A stretch of 52,389 nucleotides of DNA from Nitrospirales bacterium (GCA_021603905.1 BQIU01000019.1:1-52389), one strand, 5' to 3'. Positions 1-9,894 are shown, numbered from the stretch's first letter. Notes: generated by a model from the letters alone, not told the origin. Numbers and translations are program-made.

Positions 1-36
1 TTCAGGGCTGTGCTCTGCCAACTGAGCTACCTCGGC
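1..36 (-). tRNA. tRNA-Phe (GAA), 5' part only, cut by window edge
   Basis: Read on the minus strand, the first 36 bases form the acceptor 5' strand, D arm and first half of the anticodon arm of a tRNA. The D-stem/loop GCTCAGTTGGCAGAGC is standard. Counting from G1 at position 36 places C32, U33 and then GAA at 34-36, so the anticodon is GAA (phenylalanine). The 3' half lies outside the window. Confidence 0.88.
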
Positions 37-209
37 ACTGAGGAATTGCGGATTTCGCGAAGGTGAAATGAGGAAACAGGCTCACCGTTAAAAACTGCTT
101 CGTAATATGCAGGATTGTGTGGGCAAAATCAAGCATTGAAATACAGGAGATCGAAAAGGACCCGTGATGTTGCGTTGTTTGTACGAATGTTATTCCAAGG
201 ACGTGCGGC

Positions 210-239
210 TTGACGGTCCTTTACACAGCGGGGTATTCT
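210..239 (+). promoter_or_regulatory. candidate sigma-70 promoter of proA
   Basis: TTGACG at 210-215 (5 of 6 to the -35 consensus) and TATTCT at 234-239 (4 of 6 to the -10) are separated by 18 bases. Transcription would start near 246, about 50 bases ahead of the proA start codon. The rest of the 37-295 gap holds nothing else I can name. Found by eye only. Confidence 0.35.
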
Positions 240-295
240 CAACGCCTATTCCTTCACATCGATATATGACAAATATTAGTCAAGAATAGGGCAAT

Positions 296-1630
296 ATGGA
301 AACTGAAGAAGAACTTGAAGTTCCTGATGACCAGTCAGAAGACCAGGAAGTCGAAATACCAGAAGAAGAGCCGGTTAGTAACGAAGAGTATCTCGCAACA
401 CTGCTGGAAACCGCTCGCGCAGCAGCTCGTCCACTGAGCGTGCTGACGGCTGCCAATAAAAATAAAGCCTTGGAAGCCATGGCGGATGCGTTAGAAGAAG
501 CGACTGAAGCCATTCTAGAAGCCAATGAAGAAGACCTGGAAAACTTTGGCGATGATCCAGATCGTGCAGCGATGGCGGATCGTCTTAAGCTGACTCCGGA
601 ACGTATTATCGGCATGGCAAAGCAGATTCGCGAGATTGTTGCCTTGCGCGACCCCGTGGGTGAATCGGTCGGCTTTAAAAAACGCCCAAATGGCATGCGG
701 GTAGGGAAAGTCCGTGTCCCAATCGGCGTGATTGGCATTATTTATGAGTCTCGCCCGAATGTCACAGCAGATGCCGCGGCCTTGTGTTTGAAGTCGGGAA
801 ACGTGTGCATACTGCGTGGAGGCTCAGAGGCCATTCATTCCAACACGGCCATTGCGAAGGTCTTGGTTGAGGCTGCCAGCAGCGCTGGGATTCCAGAAGG
901 AGCCATAAGCTTTATTGACCGTCCTGACCGTGAGATTATCCTCGATCTTCTCAAAAGTGATAAATTCGTTGATTTGATCATTCCTCGCGGCGGTGAGTCG
1001 TTAATGGAAACCGTGACGACCAATTCCACCATTCCAGTGATCAAACATGACAAGGGCGTTTGCCATATTTACGTCGATGTGAATGCTGATTTATCCCAAG
1101 CTGAAACAATATGTGTGAATGCGAAGGTTCAACGACCTTCGACGTGTAATTCACTTGAAGGCCTGCTGGTTCATGAAAAAATAGCCAAAACCTTTCTGGT
1201 GCCCTTGGGGAAAGCCCTGACAGAGGCTGGCGTAGAAATTCGTGGCTGTCCAAAAACCTGTGAAGTTTTGCCGGATGCCAAGCCGGCGCAAGACGATGAT
1301 TTTGGGAAAGAATTCCTCTCGCTCACTCTCGCAATACGGGTGGTCAAAGATATGGATCAAGCTATGGACCATATTGAGACGTATGGCTCCCACCACACCG
1401 AATCCATTTTGACGAATGACTATAGTCGTGCACTTCGGTTTCTTCGACAAGTCGATGCAAGTGCCGTTATGGTGAACGCGTCGACCCGGCTCAATGATGG
1501 GTATGAATTCGGTCTCGGAGCAGAAATGGGAATTAGCACAACGCGGTTACATGCGCGGGGACCGATGGGCCTAGAAGATCTGACCTGCTCCAAATATGTG
1601 GTCTATGGGTCAGGGCAAATTCGGGAATAG
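296..1630 (+). CDS. proA: gamma-glutamyl phosphate reductase (glutamate-5-semialdehyde dehydrogenase)
   Basis: Second step of proline synthesis: NADPH-dependent reduction of L-glutamyl 5-phosphate to glutamate 5-semialdehyde, in the cytosol. The aldehyde-dehydrogenase-like fold covers about residues 30-444. It includes the cofactor-region motif PIGVIGIIYESRPNV, the catalytic Cys284 in QRPSTCNSLE, and the C-terminal motif GLGAEMGISTTRLHARGPMG. The family is usually near 415-420 residues; this one has 444 because of a strongly acidic tail (residues 1-30, mostly Glu and Asp) that is not part of the enzyme fold. No in-frame ATG between residue 1 and the conserved part offers a shorter start, and no good Shine-Dalgarno is visible at 296. 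No proB neighbour is present. Function is secure, the exact start less so. Confidence 0.95.
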   Translation: METEEELEVPDDQSEDQEVEIPEEEPVSNEEYLATLLETARAAARPLSVLTAANKNKALEAMADALEEATEAILEANEEDLENFGDDPDRAAMADRLKLTPERIIGMAKQIREIVALRDPVGESVGFKKRPNGMRVGKVRVPIGVIGIIYESRPNVTADAAALCLKSGNVCILRGGSEAIHSNTAIAKVLVEAASSAGIPEGAISFIDRPDREIILDLLKSDKFVDLIIPRGGESLMETVTTNSTIPVIKHDKGVCHIYVDVNADLSQAETICVNAKVQRPSTCNSLEGLLVHEKIAKTFLVPLGKALTEAGVEIRGCPKTCEVLPDAKPAQDDDFGKEFLSLTLAIRVVKDMDQAMDHIETYGSHHTESILTNDYSRALRFLRQVDASAVMVNASTRLNDGYEFGLGAEMGISTTRLHARGPMGLEDLTCSKYVVYGSGQIRE

Positions 1631-1754
1631 AATTCGTCATTCGTGAAGCATATCTCGTCTTTCGTAGAAGAATAAGTCCTCTTCTCACATCCTGTGTGTA
1701 ATGTCATAACGCACAGCTAATTCGTTCATCCTCAACAAGACCAATCTCACCCTG

Positions 1755-3533
1755 ATGGCACCTGATTCGATTATCACATCTGTTCTGAGCCAACCTAATC
1801 TCTTTCTCCTTCCAGGCAATCGTTCCTATGCAGAGGATTTTGCTAAGACTGGAGGACGTATTCAAACTCAACCGAGTGGGCACCTCGTTTTTTATGGATC
1901 AACCGGTCGGAGGGTACTGCTGACTGACCCTGAAGGGCATCCCCTTCATGAATGTGAGTGGACTCCAGATGCACAGAGAAAAGACCAGTTCGTTTCTGCT
2001 CGCATGCAATTGGATTGGGGGCAATGGATTGGAATCAAACCTGGGCATTTGGTGTATGACACGCATCTCAATTTGTCATCACGACCAGGGTGGAAATCGA
2101 TTACCAAGGATGACTTACGCAATATGGCCGCTCGTGCGATGAATGTTTCACTAGAGCAAATACGGTTTTTTTATCGTGATGAAGACATTGTGATTGACCC
2201 ATCGGGGCAGGCCACCATTACTCAGCGGAAAGATGCCTTTTACATTTTACCAGATGGCCGTTTTGAGCAGCCTCAATTCATGTCCTGCATGACCGCCATG
2301 CATTGGGAACAAATCGACTACCTTCCCGTCGTTGAACTCTTTCTGTCTCTTTTGCCGGGAACCGGCAGTACGGCGTTCGAGTTAATCCGAAGCTTGTATG
2401 ACGATCAGAATCCTCACCATCCCTTACCGCTTCGATACCGTGGCATTCCTCCCTATCCATCTGAAGGAGCCTTCCGCCTTTTCAGTCAGTTCTTCACACC
2501 TTCGTCTGAAGGAGGCATAGATCCTTTGCGGTTGTTTTTAGACCCATCGCGGTCTGATGAAGTCACGTGGTTACCGTCGCCTTATCCTCCTCTCAGATAT
2601 ATTGATCCGCCAAACCATCTCGGCGTGACGGTGATTCAGGGGAACGTCGTCAAAGTCACACAATCAACCGACCCTACCGGCCTTTCTTATTTTCGACCCA
2701 AGCCAAGGGGTCTGCCTCCTTGCGGACGAAGCGTGACATGTTCCGACAGAAACCTCATCCTTCAGGACGAAGCGCAGCGTCTTGCGGTACCAGTCAACGA
2801 CACATGGGGTATTTTTGATATTTCACAGCCTCAAGACTATCCGGCCTCGGTCCCTTCTTGGCGTTCCGTCTTTCCAAACGGCGTCCCTCAGGTAACCGCC
2901 CTAGAAGCCTATTCAGCGGTGCTCCTGTATCCTGAAGACGACCATGTGATCGGCGAGCAGGAAAGTCAGCCATTTCTCTTTGATTACGTGGATGACCTGA
3001 AAGAGGACAATCCGCAATTACAGACCTCGATCCAATCTGCTCAACATGTTCTCATCGATGGATGTGATGCAGCTCTCAGTGCCTGCATTCAATTAGATGG
3101 AAGGAAAACCTCGACCGTGTTGTACCGGTGGGGTCACCTCGCCCAAAAGCAAGCACAAGCCCTTTGGAATCAATGCGCACGTACACAACATTGGGGCCTT
3201 CTTTCAACCATTCAGTTTTTACCGCATCAGCAACACCTTCAAGCAACGCGGGAACAGTCATACGACCTCATTTACCGCTGGACTCCTTTTAATCTCTTTG
3301 AACAGCCAACGCTTCTGGCACAAACATTCGCTTCCTCCATGAATCAACTGACTGCTGGCGGAACACTCATTATTTCAGGACTGCCTATCTTCCAGGACTA
3401 TGCCAGGAAGCTTCACATGACCATGGCCTATACGGAGTATGTTCAGCAGCTTCCCACCTTTCGACTTCATCAAGCCATTCTCCCCAAAGCCAAGCTTTAT
3501 CAAGACCTTATGATATGTATCTTTCAAAAATGA
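1755..3533 (+). CDS. conserved-looking hypothetical protein, possible C-terminal methyltransferase-like fold
   Basis: I do not recognise this 592-residue protein. It has no signal peptide or membrane segment. The N-terminal ~180 residues are rich in beta-prone stretches. The middle is proline-rich (for example around PPLRYIDPPNHLG). The last ~140 residues have an order that could suit a Rossmann-like SAM-dependent methyltransferase: a hydrophobic strand ending in DLIYRW, then a helix, then GGTLIISGLP, which resembles strand 5 of class I methyltransferases. No glycine-rich SAM loop is obvious, so this is a weak inference. It stands alone between proA and the pyrimidine leader, 124 bases after proA. 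Codon use looks like the surrounding core genes, so it is probably a real gene. Confidence 0.7.
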   Translation: MAPDSIITSVLSQPNLFLLPGNRSYAEDFAKTGGRIQTQPSGHLVFYGSTGRRVLLTDPEGHPLHECEWTPDAQRKDQFVSARMQLDWGQWIGIKPGHLVYDTHLNLSSRPGWKSITKDDLRNMAARAMNVSLEQIRFFYRDEDIVIDPSGQATITQRKDAFYILPDGRFEQPQFMSCMTAMHWEQIDYLPVVELFLSLLPGTGSTAFELIRSLYDDQNPHHPLPLRYRGIPPYPSEGAFRLFSQFFTPSSEGGIDPLRLFLDPSRSDEVTWLPSPYPPLRYIDPPNHLGVTVIQGNVVKVTQSTDPTGLSYFRPKPRGLPPCGRSVTCSDRNLILQDEAQRLAVPVNDTWGIFDISQPQDYPASVPSWRSVFPNGVPQVTALEAYSAVLLYPEDDHVIGEQESQPFLFDYVDDLKEDNPQLQTSIQSAQHVLIDGCDAALSACIQLDGRKTSTVLYRWGHLAQKQAQALWNQCARTQHWGLLSTIQFLPHQQHLQATREQSYDLIYRWTPFNLFEQPTLLAQTFASSMNQLTAGGTLIISGLPIFQDYARKLHMTMAYTEYVQQLPTFRLHQAILPKAKLYQDLMICIFQK

Positions 3534-4070
3534 ACAACCAAAAAGCCGTATACCAGAACAGAAAATAACCATCAAATGTTTCCCACACATCCCGATCCTA
3601 TGTAGAAGATTTTAAATACCTCCCATCTTAGGCCACAGATTTTTCTAGCAAACTCAGAATCATAACTATGAGGGAAAGTTCAAAAAAGCCTTGGCTCATC
3701 TTCAGCCCATTGTGCTCCCACAAAGACTTCCATCTGCGAGGGACAGGGCCATGCACGACTACGACAGGGAAATGCGAGCCAAGCCAGCAAGGCCGCAGCC
3801 CTCGGCACGGTTATCTTTGGGGTAGTACCACATGACACTCATTTTTTGTTGCAGATGGACTCCCACTTGCGAGAACGATTAGAGGTGCCCAAGTGACACG
3901 CGGAGCGTACTGGCAATATGTGAGCACGGCACTTTCGCGCAGCCTTTACGAACACTGCTGAATCATTTCACTGATACAGCATAGGCTTCCTATCAGAGGA
4001 CTGCGTGGCATTTCAGGTGGCGAGAGGGTGAGAACGCCGCTGGCGGCTTTTTTCAACATTCCCATACACC
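3534..4070. other. intergenic region with a degenerate dispersed-repeat-like segment
   Basis: About 540 bases without a credible gene. Two short stretches, near 3779-3806 (AAGCCAGCAAGGCCGCAGC) and 4031-4046 (AGAACGCCGCTGGCGG), resemble the ends of a short dispersed repeat that I remember from Nitrospira genomes. Between them lies non-coding sequence with many stops. Nothing else is recognisable. The resemblance is from memory and was not searched. Confidence 0.35.
4036..4053 (+). terminator. weak intrinsic terminator upstream of the pyr promoter
   Basis: A 4-bp GC stem (GCCG/CGGC) with a CTGG loop is followed directly by six T. It lies just before the pyr promoter and could insulate it from upstream transcription. 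The stem is short, so efficiency is doubtful. It also forms the end of the repeat-like segment described for 3534-4070. Confidence 0.4.
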
Positions 4071-4099
4071 TTGACAGGTTAGGTTCTGGTGAATAGGAT
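4071..4099 (+). promoter_or_regulatory. sigma-70 promoter of the pyrimidine operon
   Basis: A perfect -35 box TTGACA at 4071-4076 is followed by exactly 17 bases and TAGGAT (4 of 6 to the -10) at 4094-4099. The predicted start of transcription is 4105-4107, which is the base of the PyrR-binding hairpin. The regulatory RNA would therefore begin almost at the first nucleotide of the transcript. Confidence 0.65.
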
Positions 4100-4106
4100 A
4101 GAGCAA

Positions 4107-4138
4107 CCTTTAACACTCATCCTGTGAGGTGAGTAAGG
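4107..4138 (+). promoter_or_regulatory. PyrR-binding RNA hairpin (anti-antiterminator) of the pyr operon leader
   Basis: The loop segment TCCTGTGAGG (4120-4129) matches the UCCNGNGAGG core of the known PyrR recognition element. It is closed by ACTCA (4115-4119) paired with TGAGT (4130-4134). Below a bulge, CCTT (4107-4110) pairs with AAGG (4135-4138). The 3' arm TGAGTAAGG (4130-4138) can instead pair with CCTTCTCA (4183-4190), the 5' arm of the downstream terminator, with one bulged base. That alternative is the antiterminator. As known for PyrR, UMP-bound protein would stabilise this hairpin and allow termination. The motif and the three mutually exclusive pairings are visible; regulation is inferred. 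Confidence 0.85.
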
Positions 4139-4179
4139 AGAGAAAAGACGTGCGGGCCATCTGCCCTTTTAGCTGACAG

Positions 4180-4791
<612 letters not shown>

Positions 4792-4805
4792 GTGAGACGT
4801 ATGCG

Positions 4806-5732
4806 ATGGGAATAAAGAACAAAGATCTGCTGGGTTTATCGTCCCTGACGCCTGATGAAATTCATCTGATTCTGGAAACGTCTGAGTCATTTAAGGAGGT
4901 TAGTGGACGCCAGATTAAAAAAGTCCCCGCCTTACGCGGCAAAACGGTCGTGAATCTGTTTTTTGAACCAAGCACTCGCACTCGAACGTCCTTTGAATTA
5001 GCCGCCAAACGTCTGAGCGCCGATGTCATTAACTTTTCACCGTCGACCAGCAGTATCGTCAAAGGCGAAACATTACTTGATACCGCCCGAAACATTGAAT
5101 CCATGCAAGCCGATATTATCGTGCTTCGGCATTCATCTCCCGGGGCTGCTGAAACGCTTTCGAAAGGCGTACGCTCGTCGGTGATCAATGCCGGAGACGG
5201 TTGGCATGAACATCCAACTCAGGCGCTCTTAGATCTTTTTACGATTAAAGAACGGAAAAAAGAGATCCAAGGCCTCACCGTGGCCATTGTCGGCGATATT
5301 GCTCACAGCCGGGTCGCCCGGTCCAATATTTATGCCTTAACAAAACTTGGGGCTTCGGTGCGGGTGATCGCTCCCCCTACCATGATTCCGCTTCATCTTG
5401 ACCGTCTCGGGGTGAAGATATTTTCAAGTTTGGAGGAAGGGCTGGAAGGGGTTGATGTGATCATTATGCTGCGCCTTCAGCTCGAACGGCTTGGCCGAGC
5501 CCTCTTACCCAGTATTCGTGAATATGCACGTCTCTATTGTCTCACCACGACACAACTACAACGTGCGAAACCGGATGTGATGGTGATGCATCCGGGCCCC
5601 CTGAATCGCGGGGTCGAAATCGCACCGGACATTGCTGACAGTCAGTCGGCAGTCATTCTGGATCAAGTGGCCAACGGCGTGGCCGTTCGAATGGGCCTCA
5701 TGTATTTACTTTCAGGTACAGGACATGAATAA
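4806..5732 (+). CDS. pyrB: aspartate carbamoyltransferase, catalytic subunit
   Basis: Condenses carbamoyl phosphate and aspartate to N-carbamoyl-aspartate, the committed step of UMP synthesis. The carbamoyl-phosphate site [12 protein letters not shown] lies near residues 55-66. The later motifs HPTQALLD and [12 protein letters not shown] carry the usual carbamoyl-phosphate and aspartate ligands. At 308 residues it is the usual catalytic-chain length. No regulatory pyrI gene follows, and it is not fused to dihydroorotase. Second gene of the PyrR-attenuated operon, followed by a 98-base gap before pyrC in which I see no clear terminator. Confidence 0.97.
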   Translation: MGIKNKDLLGLSSLTPDEIHLILETSESFKEVSGRQIKKVPALRGKTVVNLFFEPSTRTRTSFELAAKRLSADVINFSPSTSSIVKGETLLDTARNIESMQADIIVLRHSSPGAAETLSKGVRSSVINAGDGWHEHPTQALLDLFTIKERKKEIQGLTVAIVGDIAHSRVARSNIYALTKLGASVRVIAPPTMIPLHLDRLGVKIFSSLEEGLEGVDVIIMLRLQLERLGRALLPSIREYARLYCLTTTQLQRAKPDVMVMHPGPLNRGVEIAPDIADSQSAVILDQVANGVAVRMGLMYLLSGTGHE

Positions 5733-5830
5733 AACGTGTACTCAGAAAAACATCAACCGTACGACGGTATCATTCTCGATTTCATTTTTTACGGACCTTT
5801 AAAATTTCGTGATTTTCAGTTGGTGACACT

Positions 5831-7117
5831 ATGAATGTCTTAATTTGCGGAGGAATGGTGATTGATCCTGGGCGGCATCATGAAATCAGCGATGTCTTAA
5901 TTCGTGATGGAAAAATTCAGGCAATCGGGCAGAATCTGGTGAACCGTGAAAACGAAAAGGCAGAATTGACGGTGATCGATGCCCAAGGACTGGTTGTCGC
6001 ACCGGGCTTTGTCGATCTCCATGCCCATTTACGTGAACCGGGGTTTGAATATAAAGAAACCATTGAGAGCGGAACCGCCTCAGCCGTGGCAGGGGGGTTT
6101 ACCTCTGTCTGTTGCATGCCAAATACCCAACCGGTCAATGATAGTCAAACCGTCACGGAGTTCATCTTGAGTAAGGCTCGAAAGGCAGGCCGTGCTCAGG
6201 TGTTTCCCATAGGCGCGATTACCAAAGGATCGGAGGGGGCTGAACTCGCCGAGATCGGTGAACTCCATTCGGCAGGATGCGTCGCGATTTCAGATGATGG
6301 CCGTCCGGTGATGAATAGCCAGGTCATGCGGCGGGCGATGGAATATGCCAAGGCCTTTGATCTTCCCGTCGTTGACCATTGCGAATGTCTGCACCTCACG
6401 GACAGCGGCTGTATGAATGAAGGCTTTGTGTCGACGGAATTAGGAATGCCGGGCATTCCGAATGCCTCAGAAGACGTCATGGTTGCACGGAATATTGCTT
6501 TGGCCGAGTTAACCGGGTCACGGCTCCATTTGGCGCATTTGAGTACGGCGGGTTCGGTCCAACTGACTCGCCAGGCCAAAGCCAAGGGACTTCCGGTCAC
6601 CGCTGAGGTCTGTCCGCATCATTTCTCATTAACGGATGAGGCTACTCGAGCGTTCAATACGAATGCAAAAATGAATCCCCCTCTTCGCACAGCCTGTGAT
6701 GTTGAGGCCCTCAAAGCCGGTCTTGCAGATGGAACGATTGATTGTATTGCGACGGATCATGCTCCACACGCCGCACAAGAAAAGCAGCTCGAATTTGATA
6801 AAGCGCCATTTGGTATTCTGGGGTTTGAAACCGCGTTGCCGTTAACTATGGCCTTGGTTGATGAGGGAGTCCTGACTCTTGAACAGGCCATAGAAAAATT
6901 AACCAGCGCCCCGGCAAAAGCCTTTCGCTTGAAAAAAGGCACATTGGAAATCGGAAGTGATGCTGATGTGGTGTTGATCGATCCTGCATATGCGTGGGTG
7001 GTCGATCCTGAGAAATTTCACTCAAAAAGCCAGAATACGCCATTTACCGGTTGGAATGTGAAAGGGAAAGTCATCAAGACAATTGTGGGCGGAACAGTTG
7101 TCTATGAATCGAATTAA
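5831..7117 (+). CDS. pyrC: dihydroorotase (class I)
   Basis: Cyclises N-carbamoyl-aspartate to dihydroorotate. This is a zinc amidohydrolase of the ~430-residue class usually paired with PyrB. Metal and substrate motifs appear in order: DLHAHLREPG (His-x-His), DHCE, HLSTAGS, NPPLR and the late ATDHAPH. The cluster gives full length and no missing ligand that I can see. The start ATG at 5831 follows the leader-like stretch TTGGTGACACT. Its stop codon abuts the start of the next gene (TAA then ATG at 7118), implying coupled expression with the membrane protein downstream. Confidence 0.96.
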   Translation: MNVLICGGMVIDPGRHHEISDVLIRDGKIQAIGQNLVNRENEKAELTVIDAQGLVVAPGFVDLHAHLREPGFEYKETIESGTASAVAGGFTSVCCMPNTQPVNDSQTVTEFILSKARKAGRAQVFPIGAITKGSEGAELAEIGELHSAGCVAISDDGRPVMNSQVMRRAMEYAKAFDLPVVDHCECLHLTDSGCMNEGFVSTELGMPGIPNASEDVMVARNIALAELTGSRLHLAHLSTAGSVQLTRQAKAKGLPVTAEVCPHHFSLTDEATRAFNTNAKMNPPLRTACDVEALKAGLADGTIDCIATDHAPHAAQEKQLEFDKAPFGILGFETALPLTMALVDEGVLTLEQAIEKLTSAPAKAFRLKKGTLEIGSDADVVLIDPAYAWVVDPEKFHSKSQNTPFTGWNVKGKVIKTIVGGTVVYESN

Positions 7118-7675
7118 ATGGCTACGCGTGAGAAGTTTCGCTGGCAGTTCGTCGGATATATCTGTGAAGTCTTTGGACTGATGATTTGGGTCGGTGGCCT
7201 GCTCATGATTATCGCCGTGGTGATTCCTGCTGTGTTTAACTCATTCAGCATGGAACAGGGCGGACGATTTTTGCGCCGCGTCTTCGATGGATATAGCCTT
7301 TTGACTCTTGGTATTCTACTCTTTTTGCTTGTGATGGTCAGTCTTCGATATTGGCAGACGGCAGGATCATCACAGATGCTCTTTCCTGTCACTCGGACAG
7401 AAGTGCTCTTGCTACTTGGAATGGCCATGATCACCAGTGTGATCATGGGGATCGTCGGACCCAAAACAATTGCCCTTCAGGAACAAGCCTTTGAAGCCGT
7501 AGGTGAGCTTGAAAAGAAAACCGCGTACGATCAGTTTTTTCGGATGCATATGATCTCTCGCGCCCTGTACCTTGTGAACGTGGGGTTGGCTGCCGGTTTA
7601 TTAGTGTCAAAACTTCGCCGCGTCCTCGTATCATGGTATACCTCAAGAGAACACATGCAGAATATCTCATCATGA
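7118..7675 (+). CDS. DUF4149-like integral membrane protein
   Basis: This 185-residue protein has four predicted membrane segments (roughly residues 10-38, 58-80, 98-118 and 146-166). The features fit the DUF4149/TMEM205-like family: an N-terminal helix ending in a PAVFNSF motif (pattern IPAVF near residue 40), a conserved loop with Arg and Gly, and long hydrophobic helices. The function of that family is unknown. The gene begins on the base after the pyrC stop codon and is followed by carA after 28 bases, so it is expressed with the pyrimidine operon. No link to pyrimidine metabolism is visible in the sequence itself. The family call is moderately sure; any function would be a guess. Confidence 0.75.
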   Translation: MATREKFRWQFVGYICEVFGLMIWVGGLLMIIAVVIPAVFNSFSMEQGGRFLRRVFDGYSLLTLGILLFLLVMVSLRYWQTAGSSQMLFPVTRTEVLLLLGMAMITSVIMGIVGPKTIALQEQAFEAVGELEKKTAYDQFFRMHMISRALYLVNVGLAAGLLVSKLRRVLVSWYTSREHMQNISS

Positions 7676-7703
7676 CAATCCTTGTGACAAAGACCCATAT
7701 CAT

Positions 7704-8882
7704 ATGAAAAAAGCCCTCTTAGCACTTGCAGATGGAACCGTGTTTGAAGGAACAGCGCTCGGCCATACCGGAGAGACATCGGGAGAAGTCGTTTTCAATA
7801 CGGCGATGTCCGGTTATCAAGAAGTGCTGACAGACCCCTCCTACAAAGGACAGATTGTGGTCATGACCTGTTCACAGATCGGGAACTATGGAATGGCTGG
7901 CGAGGATGAGGAGTCGTTACGCCCTTGGGCTGAAGGGTTTATTGTTCGTGAAGCCTCGCAAATCGCAAGTAATTGGCGATCGGAAGAATCTTTTTCGAAC
8001 TACATGGTCCGCCAGAAGATCGTGGGAATTGAAGGCATTGACACACGGGCCCTCACCCGACACATCCGTGACCACGGCTCTCAACCAGGATTGATTTCCC
8101 ACCTGACCTTGAATCCTGACGAATTAATTGAGAAGGCTCGTCACCTTCCATCTCTTGTCGGACGAGATCTCGTTTCTCACGTCACCTGTCAAGAAATTTA
8201 CTCGTGGAAAGACGGGACGGGAGCATGGCCCACTGAAATTTCAGCAAAACCGCAACCGAGTAAAATGACACAGCCCGTCAGCCATAAAATCGTCGTGTTT
8301 GATTTCGGCGTGAAACTGAATATTCTTCGAAGATTGGTCGACGTCGGCTGTGACGTGCATGTTGTGCCAGCCTCAACCTCTGCGGACACGGTGAAGTCTT
8401 TGGATCCCGACGGTATTCTGCTTTCAAATGGTCCTGGCGATCCGGATGCAGTTCCATATGCGGTTGAAACCGTTCGGGCATTGATTGGCTGGCGTCCAAT
8501 GTTTGGTATTTGTCTGGGACATCAAATTCTTGGACTGGCCTTAGGACTGGAGTCACATAAATTAAAATTCGGACACCATGGGGCCAACCATCCGGTTCTT
8601 GACCTACGTACCCGAAAAGTTGAAATTACCTCACAGAATCACAATTTCTCGGTCGGGCCACCAGGATCGCATGACCTTGACAGTCAGGAACCTGAAATCT
8701 TTCAATCAAATTGGGGACAGGTTCAAATTACCCATCGAAGTTTAAATGATGGCTGTTGTGAAGGCATGCTCGGGTTGGATATGCCGATTATGTCAACACA
8801 GTATCATCCTGAAGCCTCACCTGGTCCACATGACTCAGCGTATCTCTTTCGCCAGTTTTTGGAAAGGCTTGCTCATGCGTAA
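7704..8882 (+). CDS. carA: carbamoyl-phosphate synthase, small (glutaminase) subunit
   Basis: Hydrolyses glutamine and passes ammonia to CarB for carbamoyl phosphate, the shared precursor of UMP and arginine. The N-terminal CPSase domain (about 1-130) carries the typical GYQEVLTDPSYKGQ motif. The class I amidotransferase domain (about 195-385) has the LSNGPGDP motif, the nucleophile Cys in GICLGHQILGL, and the His-Glu pair in YHPEASPGPHD. At 392 residues it has the usual length. The last eight bases overlap the start of the lipoprotein protease gene. Its partner carB is 1.9 kb further on, separated by two protease genes. Confidence 0.97.
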   Translation: MKKALLALADGTVFEGTALGHTGETSGEVVFNTAMSGYQEVLTDPSYKGQIVVMTCSQIGNYGMAGEDEESLRPWAEGFIVREASQIASNWRSEESFSNYMVRQKIVGIEGIDTRALTRHIRDHGSQPGLISHLTLNPDELIEKARHLPSLVGRDLVSHVTCQEIYSWKDGTGAWPTEISAKPQPSKMTQPVSHKIVVFDFGVKLNILRRLVDVGCDVHVVPASTSADTVKSLDPDGILLSNGPGDPDAVPYAVETVRALIGWRPMFGICLGHQILGLALGLESHKLKFGHHGANHPVLDLRTRKVEITSQNHNFSVGPPGSHDLDSQEPEIFQSNWGQVQITHRSLNDGCCEGMLGLDMPIMSTQYHPEASPGPHDSAYLFRQFLERLAHA

Positions 8883-9855
8883 GTTTCAATACATTGTCAT
8901 TTTCTGCCTGTGCCTCAGTTTGACGGGCTGCATCAGTCAACCATCTCTGTTCCCATCGATCGGACCGTTACAGGAGTCCAAGGTTGCGGGTGAGGGCGAA
9001 CAGAAAATCGTCATGATTTCAGTCGAGGGTATGCTGACATCAGCGAAGCCCTCAGGATTTGTCGATCAATTATTTGATCGTCCAAGCCTTCCAGCACGAG
9101 TCAAGGAAGAACTGACAAAAGCGGGTGAAGATGAGCAGGTAAAGGCGATTATCCTCAGGATTAACAGTCCGGGAGGCACCGTCACGTCTTCAGATATTCT
9201 CTATCACGAAATTCAGAAGTTTAAGAAAAGTCATCGCATTCCAGTCATCGCATCAATTGTCGACCTCGGAACATCTGGTGGGTACTACCTGGCTGCTGCC
9301 GCGGACAAAATTGTTGCACATCCGTCAACCATTACCGGAAGCATTGGCGTGATTATGGTCACGATCAATGCCGAGGGATTACTCGAAAAAATTGGGGTTG
9401 AACCGCGGGCGATCATCTCCGGACCTAAGAAGTCGATGGGAGCTCCGTTTCGTGCCATGACGGAAGAAGAAGAAGAGATTTTCCAAGGGGTGATTGATTC
9501 AATGTATGAACAATTCCTCACGGTTGTGCAAACCGGACGACCAAACCTTGAGGAATCAGAAATTCGACGTCTCGCCGATGGCAGAATTTATACCGCGAGG
9601 CAAGCAAAAGACGCCGGACTCATTGATGACATTGGATACTTGGAAGATACCATTGCACTCGCCAAACAACAGGCTGGACTCAAAGAGGCGATGGTCGTCA
9701 CCTATCATCGAGCCGGAGGATATAAACATAATATTTATTCCAGCACGATGCTAGGGAGTGGAGAGATGCAAAAACTTCCAGATCTGAAACCTTCGTCTCT
9801 TCTGACGCTTCTGAATGGCAGCACCCCGCAATTTATGTATATGTGGATGCCTTGA
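8875..9855 (+). CDS. sppA: signal peptide peptidase SppA (36K type), predicted lipoprotein
   Basis: A serine-lysine peptidase of the S49 family that degrades cleaved signal peptides at the membrane. Start placed at ATG 8875 rather than at an earlier in-frame ATG (8746). From 8875 the protein opens with a lipoprotein signal, hydrophobic core then LTGC with Cys19, whereas the longer version would carry 43 residues read out of frame through carA. The S49 core shows INSPGG at about 96-101, the nucleophile Ser134 in DLGTSGGYYLA, and the base Lys186 in GPKKSMGAPFR. The length of 326 fits the short single-domain form. It overlaps carA by eight bases, so translation is probably coupled. Confidence 0.92.
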   Translation: MRKFQYIVIFCLCLSLTGCISQPSLFPSIGPLQESKVAGEGEQKIVMISVEGMLTSAKPSGFVDQLFDRPSLPARVKEELTKAGEDEQVKAIILRINSPGGTVTSSDILYHEIQKFKKSHRIPVIASIVDLGTSGGYYLAAAADKIVAHPSTITGSIGVIMVTINAEGLLEKIGVEPRAIISGPKKSMGAPFRAMTEEEEEIFQGVIDSMYEQFLTVVQTGRPNLEESEIRRLADGRIYTARQAKDAGLIDDIGYLEDTIALAKQQAGLKEAMVVTYHRAGGYKHNIYSSTMLGSGEMQKLPDLKPSSLLTLLNGSTPQFMYMWMP

Positions 9856-9894
9856 GACGAGAAGGGTAAAGTTAACGGTTCAACGTCTAAAGTG

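Noticed and set aside
8746..8874. 43-residue upstream extension of SppA
   Set aside because: It would put non-signal residues before a clear lipoprotein signal peptide and is read out of frame through carA.
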